In this document: piece by piece, positions 32,500-43,321 of the stretch
How the letters are laid out: each line of letters opens with the position of its first letter
Position numbering within the stretch: position 1 is the stretch's first letter
Assembly: GCA_944989445.1 (NCBI GenBank)
Contig: CALYLW010001222.1
Coordinates: 200,350-264,349 of the forward strand
Direction: 5' to 3'
Length of the DNA: 64,000 bases
From: Ampullaceana balthica
Lineage: Eukaryota; Mollusca; Gastropoda; Lymnaeidae
Made by a program: the position numbers and the translations under genes
Notes under the pieces: model-generated
What the model saw: the letters and a program-made list of their open reading frames with translations, nothing else
Told to the model about the DNA's origin: nothing
Database searches by the model: none

Positions 32500-32564
32500 A
32501 CCCGTAAAAAACCAAGTTTTTGACTATAAATCCTTTATGTACGAGACGTAACTAAAAGAATATA
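32500..32564 (-). mobile_element. AAATCCCTTATAT-family element, left piece interrupted by a Helitron
   Basis: The linker ACCCGTAAAAAACCAAG and AAATCCTTTATGTACGAGAC are followed by ACTAAAAGAATATA, where the Helitron begins. The rest resumes at 33095. Confidence 0.75.
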
Positions 32565-33094
32565 TCTATATATATAATTCTCTTCGTGGTCGGACCCTGC
32601 GAGACAACAAGCTGCAAGTATGTTCAACAGATACTAATTTTAGAAAGCAGCGCACCAAATTACTGCACCAATGCATCAAAAGGTGTGCAAATTAAATATG
32701 CGCTGTAAAAAAAAATATATGACGTCATTGTTTTCGCTGATATTTTAATTTTTTAAAAAGGGAACAATGTAAAAAGTTATAAAATACTTTGTGTACATTT
32801 AAGAAAGTTTAATGTTTCGTATTGATCAAACAAGGACACGTTAGTTGGGATTTTAAAAAAGGTGGGCGCCGTAGGCGCCCTAAAAAAGTGCATTTTTTCA
32901 AAATAAATAGATTTCAGCTGAACACTTCCGTCATTTTTTACGGGTGATACGCCGCGGGTCTCTCCAGAGTTCCTTCTTTTCATTCACTCACAGTCGTTTG
33001 CCCAAACCCACCCCATTTTTACAACCGTGTCTTTCAGGAAGTCTTCACCCGTCACTAAATCATTAGCGCGTATGCTACGCCGCGGGTCAGCTAG
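32565..33094 (+). mobile_element. Non-autonomous Helitron, 530 bp
   Basis: It starts TCTATATATATAATTCTCTT right after A and ends CGCCGCGGGTCAGCTAG right before T, as Helitrons do (5' TC, 3' CTRR, A^T target). Joining the flanks restores the older repeat (GAATATA + TGTTCATTATAATAC), as in the uninterrupted relative at 8410. The interior has two GGGCGCC-type hairpins and a TATGACGTCATTG block. No Rep/helicase is encoded. Confidence 0.88.
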
Positions 33095-33535
33095 TGTTCA
33101 TTATAATACATACGCAGCGCAAGACAATCCAAAAATACAAAATTTTAGTTATGTCTCGTAAAACGTGTTTAATATAATGCGCACCGATCGGGAATATGTT
33201 TATAAAAAGTATTATCAATATAATTCGCACCAAATTGCGCACCAGGAACGTATTAATAAAAAGGTCGTTCAATATAATTTATAATACGCACCGCGACACT
33301 CTATCTCAAAAATGTAACATGATACATAGAGAAAAATAAAATAAACTAAAAATTCAATAATTTAATTACAGTACATGCGATCGATCTGAAATTTTGATCC
33401 ATCGTTTTTATGATTGGCACAAGTCTGCCTGCAAAATTTCAGCTCGCTAGCTTGCGAGGAAGTGGGTTAAAAATCGATCCAAAGTTTTTTTGACAGTCAA
33501 GCAATCAACCGGACACCACGAGTTAATATAAATAA
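33095..33535 (-). mobile_element. AAATCCCTTATAT-family element, right piece (divergent)
   Basis: GTTCATTATAATACATACGC, GCACCGCGACACTC, GCGATCGATCTGAAATTTTG and GGAAGTGGGTTA follow the order of the relative at 8376-8750. It ends GAGTTAATATAAATAATC, with a decayed terminus. Confidence 0.7.
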
Positions 33536-33739
33536 TCTATAATTAATTATAAGATTTACCCTCAATTATGTGGCCTAACGCTAAGGGACATCACTCTGCT
33601 TTTTTTAAAAATTGAAAATATAGACTTAAAAATCATAAACATTTTGGTTTCCAGACATTAACCAAACAACGCACGAACCTTTGTCGTCAGCATTTGTGTT
33701 GTAAACAGTGATGACTGACTCAAAGAGTTATTTTTGGTG

Positions 33740-33808
33740 CAGTAATTTGGTGCGCTGCTATCTAAAATTAGTTTTAAAAATCGTGTGGTGATTAGCACTG
33801 TAAAAAAA
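33740..33808 (+). mobile_element. Relic of a second repeat family, cut by a Helitron
   Basis: AATTTGGTGCGCTGCTATCT and AAAAATCGTGTGGTGATTAG match 55490-55530. The match continues after the Helitron (TTTAATTAGAAT at 34402 against TTTAATATGACG at 55537). Confidence 0.65.
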
Positions 33809-34401
33809 TCCTTTTATATAATAAAGGGCAATTTCCTGTCCTTTCTGTCCGGTCACCTATAGCGATTGGTCCCTCAAACACATATGACTCCTACAGCCAA
33901 TCATATTGAAAACGTTTCCGCGGACTTTCAAAACGAGTTAATTTTGGTGCAGTATTTCTTCCAAGACTTTATTTTGAGTTATGCGCGTTGGGATTTATAG
34001 TCAAAAGCTCTGTTTTTACGAGTTATTTATTTTAACTATAATGAATAGTATTTTTGACGTGATGCACATGTAATGCCGGTCGAGACGGCTGTTGGAGGGG
34101 AGTTACAACATGCCACCGAACGGTGGCGGAAGGTCCTTGGACGGGCTTTGTTGCTCGTATTATATACGTACTTTGTGTACATTTCAGGAATATTTCGTAT
34201 TTATCATGCAAGGATAAGTTACTTGGGCTTTTGACCAAAAAATAAAGTGGGCGCCATAGGCGCCCTACAACCCCTATTATAAAATACTTTGTGTACATTT
34301 AAGGAAGTTTAATATTACATACCTATCATACAAGGACAAATTAGTTGGAGTTTTGAAAAAAGTGGGCGCCGCACGCGCCACGGCGCCGCAGCACAACCTA
34401 G
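33809..34401 (+). mobile_element. Non-autonomous Helitron, 593 bp
   Basis: It starts TCCTTTTATATAATAAAGGG after an A run and ends GCGCCGCAGCACAACCTAG before T. GGGCGCC...GGCGCCC hairpins lie near 34252-34265 and at the 3' end. The flank comparison with 55490-55540 supports an A^T insertion. No protein is encoded. Confidence 0.8.
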
Positions 34402-34840
34402 TTTAATTAGAATAACATCAAAATGGCTCCATGGTATATTCACTATTTTTTACCCTGAAGTCTTATAATGTCTTGTGACAGGGAAATAATATAGTCTAAT
34501 GGGGGTTTTTCCGCTTTAGGAATGTTAATGTTAGACTGTTGCACAGTGCGCACTATTTTTGACACATGCTTTGTGTGACGTAGTGTGGGGAGAGATGACG
34601 TATATAGATGATATGGTAGAGGGACGGTTTTGTAGCGGAGAGCAAGGACAGTGTTATTATTATTTATTGAAGGGTTCCTGTTTCAATTAAAAGATAGATT
34701 CTTTCTGATGGTGTTTTGACTTATTGAGTTTAAGCCTTGTGAGTCATACAATTCCCATAGAACTTGACATCTTGCCTGTAGAAGTAATTAGATCTTCCAA
34801 ACATTGTATGGACATGAAATAGGATGCGTACCAAATTATG
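34402..34840. other. Intronic/intergenic sequence, no feature seen
   Basis: Unique-looking AT-rich sequence. No frame with coding character was found on either strand. Confidence 0.4.
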
Positions 34841-35117
34841 TCCTAGTGTACTAAAATAGTTAGAGAGTTCGTTCAGTTGGAGTATCATGTACACTGTCCT
34901 AGTGTACTAAAATAGTTAGAGAGTTCGTTTCAGTTGGAGTTCATGTAACACTGTCCTAGTGTACTAAAATAGTTAGAGAGTTCGTTTCAGTTGGGTATCA
35001 TGTACACTGTCCTAGTGTACTAAAATAGTTAGAGAGTTCGTCAGTTGGAGTATCATGTACCACTGTCCTAGTGTACTAAAATAGTTAGAGAGTTCGTTTC
35101 AGTTGGAGTATCATGTA
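34841..35117. repeat. About 57-bp minisatellite, 5 copies
   Basis: GTCCTAGTGTACTAAAATAG, TTAGAGAGTTCGTTTCAGTT and TCATGTACAC blocks repeat with single-base indels between units. Confidence 0.93.
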
Positions 35118-35359
35118 AACAAAGTAGGTTTAATGAACTTTTTGAGCGAGATTTTACATTGACATTTGATTTATTGCGTCTTTCTTGAACGCATGTATAC
35201 TTTCAAGCCATGAAGAATTATTAACACACGTTGGGCCCCAGCAGTACATTATTTTAATATCATCATTTATTTAAAATCATTTCAGAAATGTCAAAATCAG
35301 ATTCAATTTTGCTTTAATGAAAGATTCTACAACGTCTACTTTTTGATGTTCAATCTTTA

Positions 35360-35440
35360 CATATCACACAACTGGACTTTTTGATATCACAACTGGACTT
35401 GTTTGATATCACACAACTGGACTTGTTTGATACTTATGTC
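35360..35440. repeat. 25-bp repeat, about 3 copies
   Basis: ATCACACAACTGGACTTGTT plus TGAT repeats with a few missing bases. Confidence 0.85.
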
Positions 35441-35733
35441 AAATATATGAAGAGCTATCGAATACAATGGAACAATATTTGGTATCTTGTTTCTGAATAA
35501 AGATTATTTTTCGCGAGTGTATTTCATAAAATTGCTATGAGCTCAGTTTGAATTTGAGATGACACTTTTGTGTACCCCTTTTCAAACGATGTTCTTGAAG
35601 TGCTCTGACGTACTTTGCAAGCAAATAATCGGTTCCAGAATATTGCCTTTCTGTGCCTTTTTTTACAACTTTTTGTTTTTTTCTATTAAAAGTATATTAT
35701 TTTTATATCCAATATCTGATTCTTTCCTATTGC

Positions 35734-35785
35734 AAAAAAAAACAAAAAAACAAAAAAACAAAAAAACAAAAAAAAACAAAAAACT
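35734..35785. repeat. A-rich (CAAAAAAA)n tract
   Basis: Runs of 6-9 A are separated by single C residues. Confidence 0.9.
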
Positions 35786-35989
35786 TTCGTAAATATTGTG
35801 CACATGCTCATAATTGCTACTTTTGTATTTAATTTATGTGCCAAGTTTTAATTCCATTAGATAAGCAATTTTATTCATTCTTTTTTATTTATTCCACCAA
35901 TTAAAAACTTTAAAATTAAAATAATGATGCTTTGAAAGAATAAACCATATGAGTATGAGTACGCCACCAATTTTGTTCCAGTTGTTTAC

Positions 35990-36154
35990 CTACGTTAAAA
36001 TCAATTATATGTACCAGCACATAATTGTCATGTTCGTACACTACTTCAGCCCTTATGTTTTTCAGCTCAGTAGCATCAGAAAACTTTAGATTAATAGGAG
36101 AATAGGAGTTTGAAATGTTGGCATTAGAAACGTTCACGTATTTTAAAATAGTTT
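35990..36154 (-). CDS. Unrecognised gene, coding exon (ETILKYVNVSNANISNSY)
   Basis: The acceptor is TTTTTTTTAATGAAG and the donor GTAAAC (an alternative GTAGGT lies 4 nt earlier). The 165-nt form runs phase 1 to 1, which fits both neighbours. The translation includes YVNVSNANISNSYSPINLKF and IRAEVVYEHDNYVLVHIIDF, with alternating hydrophobic residues suggesting beta strands. Family unknown. Confidence 0.7.
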
Positions 36155-36609
36155 CTTCATTAAAAAAAATCGTCCTGGCTTTTCTTTTCTTTTCTTTAAA
36201 CTTAATAATAATGGTATTTATTTTTAGAAACTAGTTAACAACGAGGAAATTGCCGCACACACACACACTTTTCAACAATGTGCCGCTCGGAGAATTCGAT
36301 TGAATCATGTTTCAAAATGATAAGGTACATTAAGATTTGCTTTTACAACAGGAGCGGCTTTCAAAGTTTAAGAATCAATTAAGTTGATTTCAAATTAGGC
36401 TCTGGTTTTTTCAGAACAGTGTGTGTGTGTTATTGTACTGATGAAGGCATTAGCCGAAACGTCTACTGTCGTGTTAGTTTTAAAATAAAGCTCAAATTTA
36501 TTGTTTTCATTGCACAATTTGTTTGTGTATTTTGTATTTCAACTACTGTGTGCATGCCAAAAAAGTTTTTTTCTCTCGCTGTTTGTCTTTTCCTTTCTGG
36601 TACACCGAA

Positions 36610-36714
36610 TATAAGTTACTATAACTTATACTATAACTTATACTATAATTTATACTAAAACTTATACTATAACTTATACTATAACTTATACTATAACTTA
36701 TACTATAACTATAA
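36610..36714. repeat. Palindromic TATAACTTATAC repeat
   Basis: 12-bp units of ACTTATACTATA type repeat about nine times. The unit is partly self-complementary. Confidence 0.9.
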
Positions 36715-36839
36715 GAGGCACTGAGTATAGCGGGAAGTATTGTGAACGTGTACAAAAACCATGTCGAGATTTTGAACAATTTTGACGTTTTACACCTTTC
36801 TGAGTTGGAAAAACCCACTTGTGCAATCTTGTCTGGATG

Positions 36840-36900
36840 TATATATATATATGTATATGTGTGTGTGTGTGTGTGTGTGCATATATATGTGTGTGTGTGT
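36840..36900. repeat. (AT)n/(GT)n microsatellite
   Basis: Alternating TATATA and GTGTGTGT tracts. Confidence 0.95.
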
Positions 36901-36967
36901 GAACACGATAGCTTTAGCTTTGAGTACCGTTTCGGTTAGGTAGATGAAATTTCATATATAGGTATTA

Positions 36968-37436
36968 GGGGCCGTCCATATATGACAAAAGCGATTTTGG
37001 CCGATTTTTACCCCCCCCCCTTTTTTCCCTCCCTTCTCGTCGTACGTCTTCACAAAAACTTAGAACCCCTCCAATTTGACGTCATATAAGCCGTATTTTC
37101 TATTTGAAAATGAGCATGTTTTAAATCACTTTTTTGTGATTTAACTTAATTTAAATATATATTTAGTGTAAGGTTGCACTCTAATAGCGTAACACACATG
37201 AAGCCATGTAAAACCTCATTAAATAAATTCTAAGCAATCAAATATTTAAATGGAACTTTTATCTAAAATGCGTGTTTTGATGTGACGTTACATTTCTTAA
37301 ACACCCCCTTCGTCACACATTGTTACAAATGTGTGACCCCACCCCTTTGTTGTTGTTGTTGTTTTTTTGTTTCTTTGTTTTGTGTTGTTGTTTTTTTTTA
37401 ATTTATAGATGCGTTACGTCATTTATGGACGGACCC
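36968..37436 (+). mobile_element. GGGCCGTCCATAAATGACGTCA-family MITE, copy B
   Basis: GGGGCCGTCCATATATGACA at the left and ACGTCATTTATGGACGGACC at the right are inverted. The interior shares GCGATTTTGGCCGATTTTTA, a polyC run and GAAAATGAGCATG with copy A. A TTG-rich tract has expanded near 37347-37400. Confidence 0.87.
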
Positions 37437-37442
37437 TTAGAT

Positions 37443-37818
37443 CCTATACGCAGGTTTCTATCAAATTTTGAACCAAGAGCAAAGTAGTAATCATACATAA
37501 AGCAATTAATTCTAATTTAGAAATACAACACAAAGATAACTTAATACAACCCTCAGATAGACATAAGGATAAAAACACCTTTCTTATTCCGAATGCAAGA
37601 ACAAACACATACAAGTTTTCCTTCTTCCCGTCCGGAATTCGGGGGTGGATTGGGTTGCCTGAAGAATCCAGGAAAACCAACACTTTATCAACATTTAAAT
37701 ATCTAATAAAAATGCAGGACTAAACACAAACCATAGATAAGCGTAGGACGCAATAATCTTCTGTATAGAAGGAGCGTCTGGAAACAGATAAGATAAGATA
37801 AGATAAGATAAGATAAGA
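37443..37818 (+). mobile_element. LINE 3' end (ORF2 C-terminus, 3' UTR, GATAA tail), copy 1
   Basis: The frame NTYKFSFFPSGIRGWIGLPE followed by LSTFKYLIKMQD and a stop is the typical C-terminal signature of non-LTR ORF2 (SFFP..IR.WN.LP...STFK). After it come GTAGGACGCAATAATCTTCT and GGAGCGTCTG, then (AGATA)n at 37784-37818. The rest of the element is missing. Confidence 0.87.
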
Positions 37819-38412
37819 CTTCCGGTAATCGATCGTGGTACTTTACGTCACTGGAAATGTCATCTCAAGTAAATCTCAACTGTAAATTTTAGCTAAATAC
37901 GTGGCATGTATAAGATACGAGAAAGTTTAGGGCAGCTCACTCCCGCATTATTTACTTTCTTGAAATGAAAGTGAAACAAACCCATCGCGCAATGCAATGA
38001 TCTCAGACGAAAGGAAATTCAATGAAACCAAGTGATAATTTAATTTTTATAAAATTCCTACAACGAGTGGTAATGTTAATTTTTTTTTCCAGAAACCTTA
38101 TCTGGAGCATCCTCAACAACTTTCAAAAGTTTAATGGAGATGGAAGGAATAAAATAATACTTATAGAGCAAATGTAATCGTGGTGGGGGTGGGGGGATTA
38201 TATTAAGAGACATTGGCCTCATTCGGTGCAAAGTTCAAAATCCCTGAAGATTTCAATCAGGATCATGACGGATATATTTGTCAATATTTGTTAAGATCTT
38301 GTAAAATAGAATGGGGAATAAAGTCTTAAATGAAATGTTCAAGGAAAAAAAATAAAAAATTGGGGACCTCCAGGCCCAAAGGGAATTGGCATTGGGAGTT
38401 AATGGCCTATAG

Positions 38413-38765
38413 TATTTTAATATGGGCCATTGAGTTTTTATGTATACCGAGTTTTGACAATAATCCTAATATGGGCCATTGAGTTTGTATGTATACCGAG
38501 TTTTGACAATAATCCTAATATGGGCCATTGAGTTTTTATGTATACCGAGTTTTGACAATAATCCTAATATGGGCCATTGAGTTTTTATGTATACCGAGTT
38601 TTGACAATAATCCTAATATGGGCCATTGAGTTTTTATGTATACCGAGTTTTGACAATAATCCTAATATGGGCCATTGAGTTTTTATGTATACCGAGTTTT
38701 GACAATAATCCTAATATGGGCCATTGAGTTTTTATGTATACCGAGTTTTGACAATAATCCACATT
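38413..38765. repeat. 49-bp minisatellite, about 7 copies
   Basis: TAATATGGGCCATTGAGTTT and ATGTATACCGAGTTTTGACA repeat almost without change, indicating recent expansion. Confidence 0.95.
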
Positions 38766-39042
38766 TACCCAGTAGCCTAAATTAAAAATAATATTTGTAA
38801 AGCGCATATAAGAAAAAAACGACATTTTGGGCACCACACACCCAATGAGTATTATTTTTGTTTTTTTTAAATATTTATTTATTTTTGCTTATTACCATCG
38901 CGGGGGTGTACTTAACAACTTTGCAAAGTCTCATTGCGGTCGGATGAATGGCGTAGTAGGGCATAGAGATTTGGCAACTCTGAATTTTCTATGCGGTCTA
39001 TTCTGGAATATCAAGTTTCATAACTATTTTCAAACCATTTAC

Positions 39043-39376
39043 CAAAAGCTCTTCCCCGTCCAGGATTCACGCCAGCAGCAGTTCTCCTCCCCTTCCGAGT
39101 AGACAAAGATGTGCGTGACCTGCTCCTTGTACTCGAGTTGTCCTCCTGTACTTTAGTGGCTGACCGCTGGGTCTGAGGTGTAAACTGGACATAGGACTGT
39201 GATGACCGGTGTGTCTGAGGTGTAAACTGGACATAGGACTGTGATGACCGGTGTGTCTGAGGTGTAAACTGGACATAGGACTGTGGTGACAGGCTGGTCG
39301 CTCTAGCATTGTTTGCTATTCGTGCCGCAGAAATCTTTATGTGGAAATGATGAGCTTCTGGTACAGAACTGTTGGA
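39043..39376 (-). CDS. Unrecognised gene, coding exon with 14-residue repeats
   Basis: A good acceptor (TTTTGTTCTCTGCACGCAG) and GTAAAT donor bound 334 nt, phase 0 to 1. The translation begins SNSSVPEAHHFHIKISAARI. It then has three copies of a 14-residue block (SYVQFTPQTHRSSQ-like), followed by a basic Ser/Arg-rich segment (STRSRSRTSLSTRKGRR) that suggests a disordered, possibly nuclear, region. The repeat is a 42-bp coding minisatellite. Function unknown. Confidence 0.72.
39166..39291. repeat. 42-bp coding minisatellite, 3 copies
   Basis: CTGAGGTGTAAACTGGACAT plus 22 bases, in phase with the exon on the minus strand. Each unit adds 14 residues. Confidence 0.9.
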
Positions 39377-39426
39377 CTGCGTGCAGAGAACAAAACATGT
39401 TGATTTAGCATTAAAATATTTTGTGA

Positions 39427-39592
39427 AGTTGTCAACAAATCAAGTTGTCAACAAATCAAGTTGTCAACAAATCAAGTTGTCAACAAATCAAGTTGTCAAC
39501 AAATCAAGTTGTCAACAAATCAAGTTGTCAACAAATCAAGTTGTCAACAAATCAAGTTGTCAACAAATCAAGTTGTCAACAAATCAAGTTTT
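39427..39592. repeat. 16-bp repeat (AAGTTGTCAACAAATC), about 10 copies
   Basis: An almost perfect array lying in the 259-bp intron between two exons of the unrecognised gene. Confidence 0.96.
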
Positions 39593-39635
39593 AACGAAAA
39601 AGAATGAACGGAAATCAACACTTTTAAACTCACAC

Positions 39636-39765
39636 CTTCGGTACCCTCGCTCTTATCATGATGCAAATATTTGGCAATGAACTTTCCCCTTCCTGTTGAT
39701 AAATCATTACTTCTGCACCACATGCGACCTCCTGGTGACGCCTCTGCTCCAGGGGATTAAAAATC
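39636..39765 (-). CDS. Unrecognised gene, coding exon (RRHQEVACGAEVMIYQQEG)
   Basis: The donor AAG/GTGTGA joins in phase 0 to the next exon. The frame reads IFNPLEQRRHQEVACGAEVM then IYQQEGESSLPNICIMIRAR. The 5' limit is uncertain: the AAG at 39766 gives phase 2, and nearer CAGs give phase 0 or 1. Family unknown. Confidence 0.62.
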
Positions 39766-40427
39766 CTTGGTTATAAAGGTTAACAAAGACACAAAAATAT
39801 TTTGTAGAACAAATAAAATACTTATGGATATATCGGTTTGTATTTTTGTATTTGGAAAAAAAATGTAAACTTCCAACACGTGGGGAAACTAATTTTTACA
39901 AAAATAATTTCTGAATTAAAACTGTCCATTTGATAGTGACTATCGCTCCGATCTGATGTTGTTATTGTTATTGTTATATTTTGAACTCGGTTTGCTTCAA
40001 GGCATTGGACATGAAATTAACAGAGCGTATCGAGGTCAACCTTTACCACGGACCAATGCATCGAACATTGGCCTGTGTCTGAGCTCCAGTGCTTATACTG
40101 TACACTTTACACTGTACACCCATTCTGTTTCGTTCTTACTTATTGATTTCATTCATATGCATGCATTTTGGCATGCATAATTAATTATACAAAGAGTCTG
40201 TGCTGAGGTGGTGGCGCCCGGGTTGGGACAAGAATATTAACGCAACATTTAACGACACCATTTGGTTTTAAAAATTGACGCCCATGAGGGTACAAACTAC
40301 CCCTTCCTTACTCCAGCCTCCTCCACCATTCCTACGCCCCTGACACCAGTTTGATATGCAATAGGATTATAACTTATCTTTTAAAAAGTATCATTCAACA
40401 ATTGGTCGTAGACCATTTTATTTATAA

Positions 40428-41856
40428 CAGGTGGCCCTCCTCATACTCTCGGCCCAGAGATAAAAGGAGACCCTCCTCACACTCTCGGTCCAGAGATAAA
40501 AGGAGGCCCTCCTCACACTCTCGGTCCAGAGATAAAAGGAGGCTCTCCTCACACTCTCGGTCCAGAGATAAAAGGAGGCCCTCCTCACACTCTCGGTCCA
40601 GAGATAAAAGGAGGCCCTCCTCACACTCTCGGTCCAGAGATAAAAGGAGGCCCTCCTCACACTCTCGGTCCAGAGATAAAAGGAGGCCCTCCTCACACTC
40701 TCGGTCCAGAGATAAAAGGAGGCCCTCCTCACACTCTCGGTCCAGAGATAAAAGGAGGCCCTCCTCACACTCTCGGTCCAGAGATAAAAGGAGGCCCTCC
40801 TCACACTCTCGGTCCAGAGATAAAAGGAGGCCCTCCTCACACTCTCGGTCCAGAGATAAAAGGAGGCCCTCCTCACACTCTCGGTCCAGAGATAAAAGGA
40901 GGCCCTCCTCACACTCTCGGTCCAGAGATAAAAGGAGGCCCTCCTCACACTCTCGGTCCAGAGATAAAAGGAGGCCCTCCTCACACTCTCGGTCCAGAGA
41001 TAAAAGGAGGCCCTCCTCACACTCTCGGTCCAGAGATAAAAGGAGGCCCTCCTCACACTCTCGGTCCAGAGATAAAAGGAGGCCCTCCTCACACTCTCGG
41101 TCCAGAGATAAAAGGAGGCCCTCCTCACACTCTCGGTCCAGAGATAAAAGGAGGCCCTCCTCACACTCTCGGTCCAGAGATAAAAGGAGGCCCTCCTCAC
41201 ACTCTCGGTCCAGAGATAAAAGGAGGCCCTCCTCACACTCTCGGTCCAGAGATAAAAGGAGGCCCTCCTCACACTCTCGGTCCAGAGATAAAAGGAGGCC
41301 CTCCTCACACTCTCGGTCCAGAGATAAAAGGAGGCCCTCCTCACACTCTCGGTCCAGAGATAAAAGGAGGCCCTCCTCACACTCTCGGTCCAGAGATAAA
41401 AGGAGGCCCTCCTCACACTCTCGGTCCAGAGATAAAAGGAGGCCCTCCTCACACTCTCGGTCCAGAGATAAAAGGAGGCCCTCCTCACACTCTCGGTCCA
41501 GAGATAAAAGGAGGCCCTCCTCACACTCTCGGTCCAGAGATAAAAGGAGGCCCTCCTCACACTCTCGGTCCAGAGATAAAATGAGGCCCTCCTCACACTC
41601 TCGGTCCAGAGATAAAAGGAGGCCCTCCTCACACTCTCGGTCCAGAGATAAAAGGAGGCCCTCCTCACACTCTCGGTCCAGAGATAAAGGAGGCCCTCCT
41701 CACACTCTCGGTCCAGAGATAAAAGGAGGCCCTCCTCACACTCTCGGTCCAGAGATAAAAGGAGGCCCTCCTCACACTCTCGGTCCAGAGATAAAAGGAG
41801 GCCCTCCTCACACTCTCGGTCCAGAGATAAAGGAGGCCCTCCTCACACTCTCGGCC
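40428..41856. repeat. 36-bp minisatellite, about 39 nearly identical copies
   Basis: AGATAAAAGGAGGCCCTCCT plus CACACTCTCGGTCCAG, 1.43 kb in all. Edge units are degenerate (CATACTCTCGGCCCAG on the left), and two units on the right have lost one A, which shifts frame. The unit has a small palindrome AGGAGGCCCTCCT. Long open frames on both strands (12-residue periods) result from the 36-bp unit. Confidence 0.98.
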
Positions 41857-41889
41857 GTAAGTCTCATCCGTTCTTTCATATTTCACTGT

Positions 41890-42044
41890 AAGATTATATC
41901 ACATGTTCAACACATTATATCACATGTTCAACACATTATATCACATGTTCAACACATTATATCACATGTTCAACACATTATATCACATGTTCAACACATT
42001 ATATCACATGTTCAACACATTATATCACATGTTCAACACATTCC
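41890..42044. repeat. 21-bp repeat, about 7 copies
   Basis: ATTATATCACATGTTCAACAC repeats without visible change. Confidence 0.95.
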
Positions 42045-42118
42045 TAATTCCTAATGTTGGTGTCTTAAGATATTTGCATATTGCGCTAAGACATGTTTTT
42101 CAAAGCCGTCGAGAGTCG

Positions 42119-42560
42119 ATGAGTGGAACTGTTGATATATTCAGTTCTAATAAGTGGAACTGTTGATATATTCAGTTCTAATAAGTGGAACTGTTGATAT
42201 ATTCAGTTCTAATAAGTGGAACTGTTGATATATTCAGTTCTAATAAGTGGAACTGTTGATATATTCAGTTCTAATAAGTGGAACTGTTAATATATTCAGT
42301 TCTAATAAGTGGAACTGTTGATATATTCAGTTCTAATAAGTGGAACTGTTAATATATTCAGTTCTAATAAGTGGAACTGTTGATATATTCAGTTCTAATA
42401 AGTGGAACTGTTGATATATTCAGTTCTAATAAGTGGAACTGTTGATATATTCAGTTCTAATAAGTGGAACTGTTGATATATTCAGTTCTAATAAGTGGAA
42501 CTGTTGATATATTCAGTTCTAATAAGTGGAACTGTTGATATATTCAGTTCTAATAAGTAA
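42119..42560. repeat. 31-bp minisatellite, about 14 copies
   Basis: AGTGGAACTGTTGATATATT plus CAGTTCTAATA. Two units carry a GTTAATAT variant spaced two apart, which suggests duplication of a two-unit block. Confidence 0.96.
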
Positions 42561-42723
42561 TAAGTGGATATAAGGTCGATATCGTCTTCATGTTACCTTC
42601 TGTTGGCTCAGTGCATAAAATGGCTCTTAGATATTAGCCGGGTCAGTAGTGATTGTTTTATTCTAACAGATGATTCACTGGCAGATTTGAAAATGTAATT
42701 TCGTTTGAAGTCACAATGTTAAC

Positions 42724-42851
42724 GCTGTTTGTGTAGCGTGTAGAGACGGCCATCAAGGTTTATGATACCAACAATAAAGTCGTCTTGATTAGGAGGGACG
42801 TGGAGATTTGAACAGAACTTCCTGCCACTTAGAGAAATATCCAGCCAAAAT
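42724..42851 (-). CDS. Candidate exon (DISLSGRKFCSNLHVPPNQ)
   Basis: From an ATAG acceptor the frame is FWLDISLSGRKFCSNLHVPP then NQDDFIVGIINLDGRLYTLH, a convincing protein-like stretch. It ends at a weak GTTAAC donor. Phases do not fit directly to the exons at 43910 or 39636, so further exons must exist or the limits are wrong. Confidence 0.5.
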
Positions 42852-43321
42852 CTATTTTAAAATATTGTTTGATAGTTTGTATTCATTGAGCAGTGGCAAC
42901 AACTCTGCTTGACCTTTCTCGAATAAAGTGAATTACGTCACTTGGTCTTTATGAGATATAGCTAAACCCAAGAAATGGCACTGGTAGTTCTCGTGTTTCA
43001 AAAGTAGGGGGGGGGGTGTACGGTGTGCCAGATTTCGGCTCCGGCTTATCCGGAATCCGCCCAATTTTACAAATCTGGCTCCGGCAGGATTTCACTTCGT
43101 AAATCCAGCTCCGGCAGGATTTCAAAAACTTGAATCTGGTACAGCCATATTCAAAACATTTCTTGAAGTGTTTTGGCATCATTGTTTGATAGGCACTTAA
43201 AATGAGTTTGTGCCTCAAAGAACAAACAAACAAACAAACAAAATCATAACTTCCCTAAAGATTATGTGAAGTGATTCATTTTCAGAAAATTATTTTATGG
43301 CACACAATAGTGGTGGTCGGG

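Noticed and set aside
40351..42054. 567-residue plus-strand open frame (SHSRSRDKRRPS repeats) and 416-residue minus frame
   Set aside because: Both come from the 36-bp array, whose unit length keeps frames open on either strand. There is no splice or start context and no non-repeat coding sequence, so this is not an RS-rich protein gene.
42980..43130. Possible GC-richer gene fragment (CTCCGGCAGGATTT blocks)
   Set aside because: Consists of a short duplicated motif next to a polyG run. No open frame with protein-like content and no defined ends.
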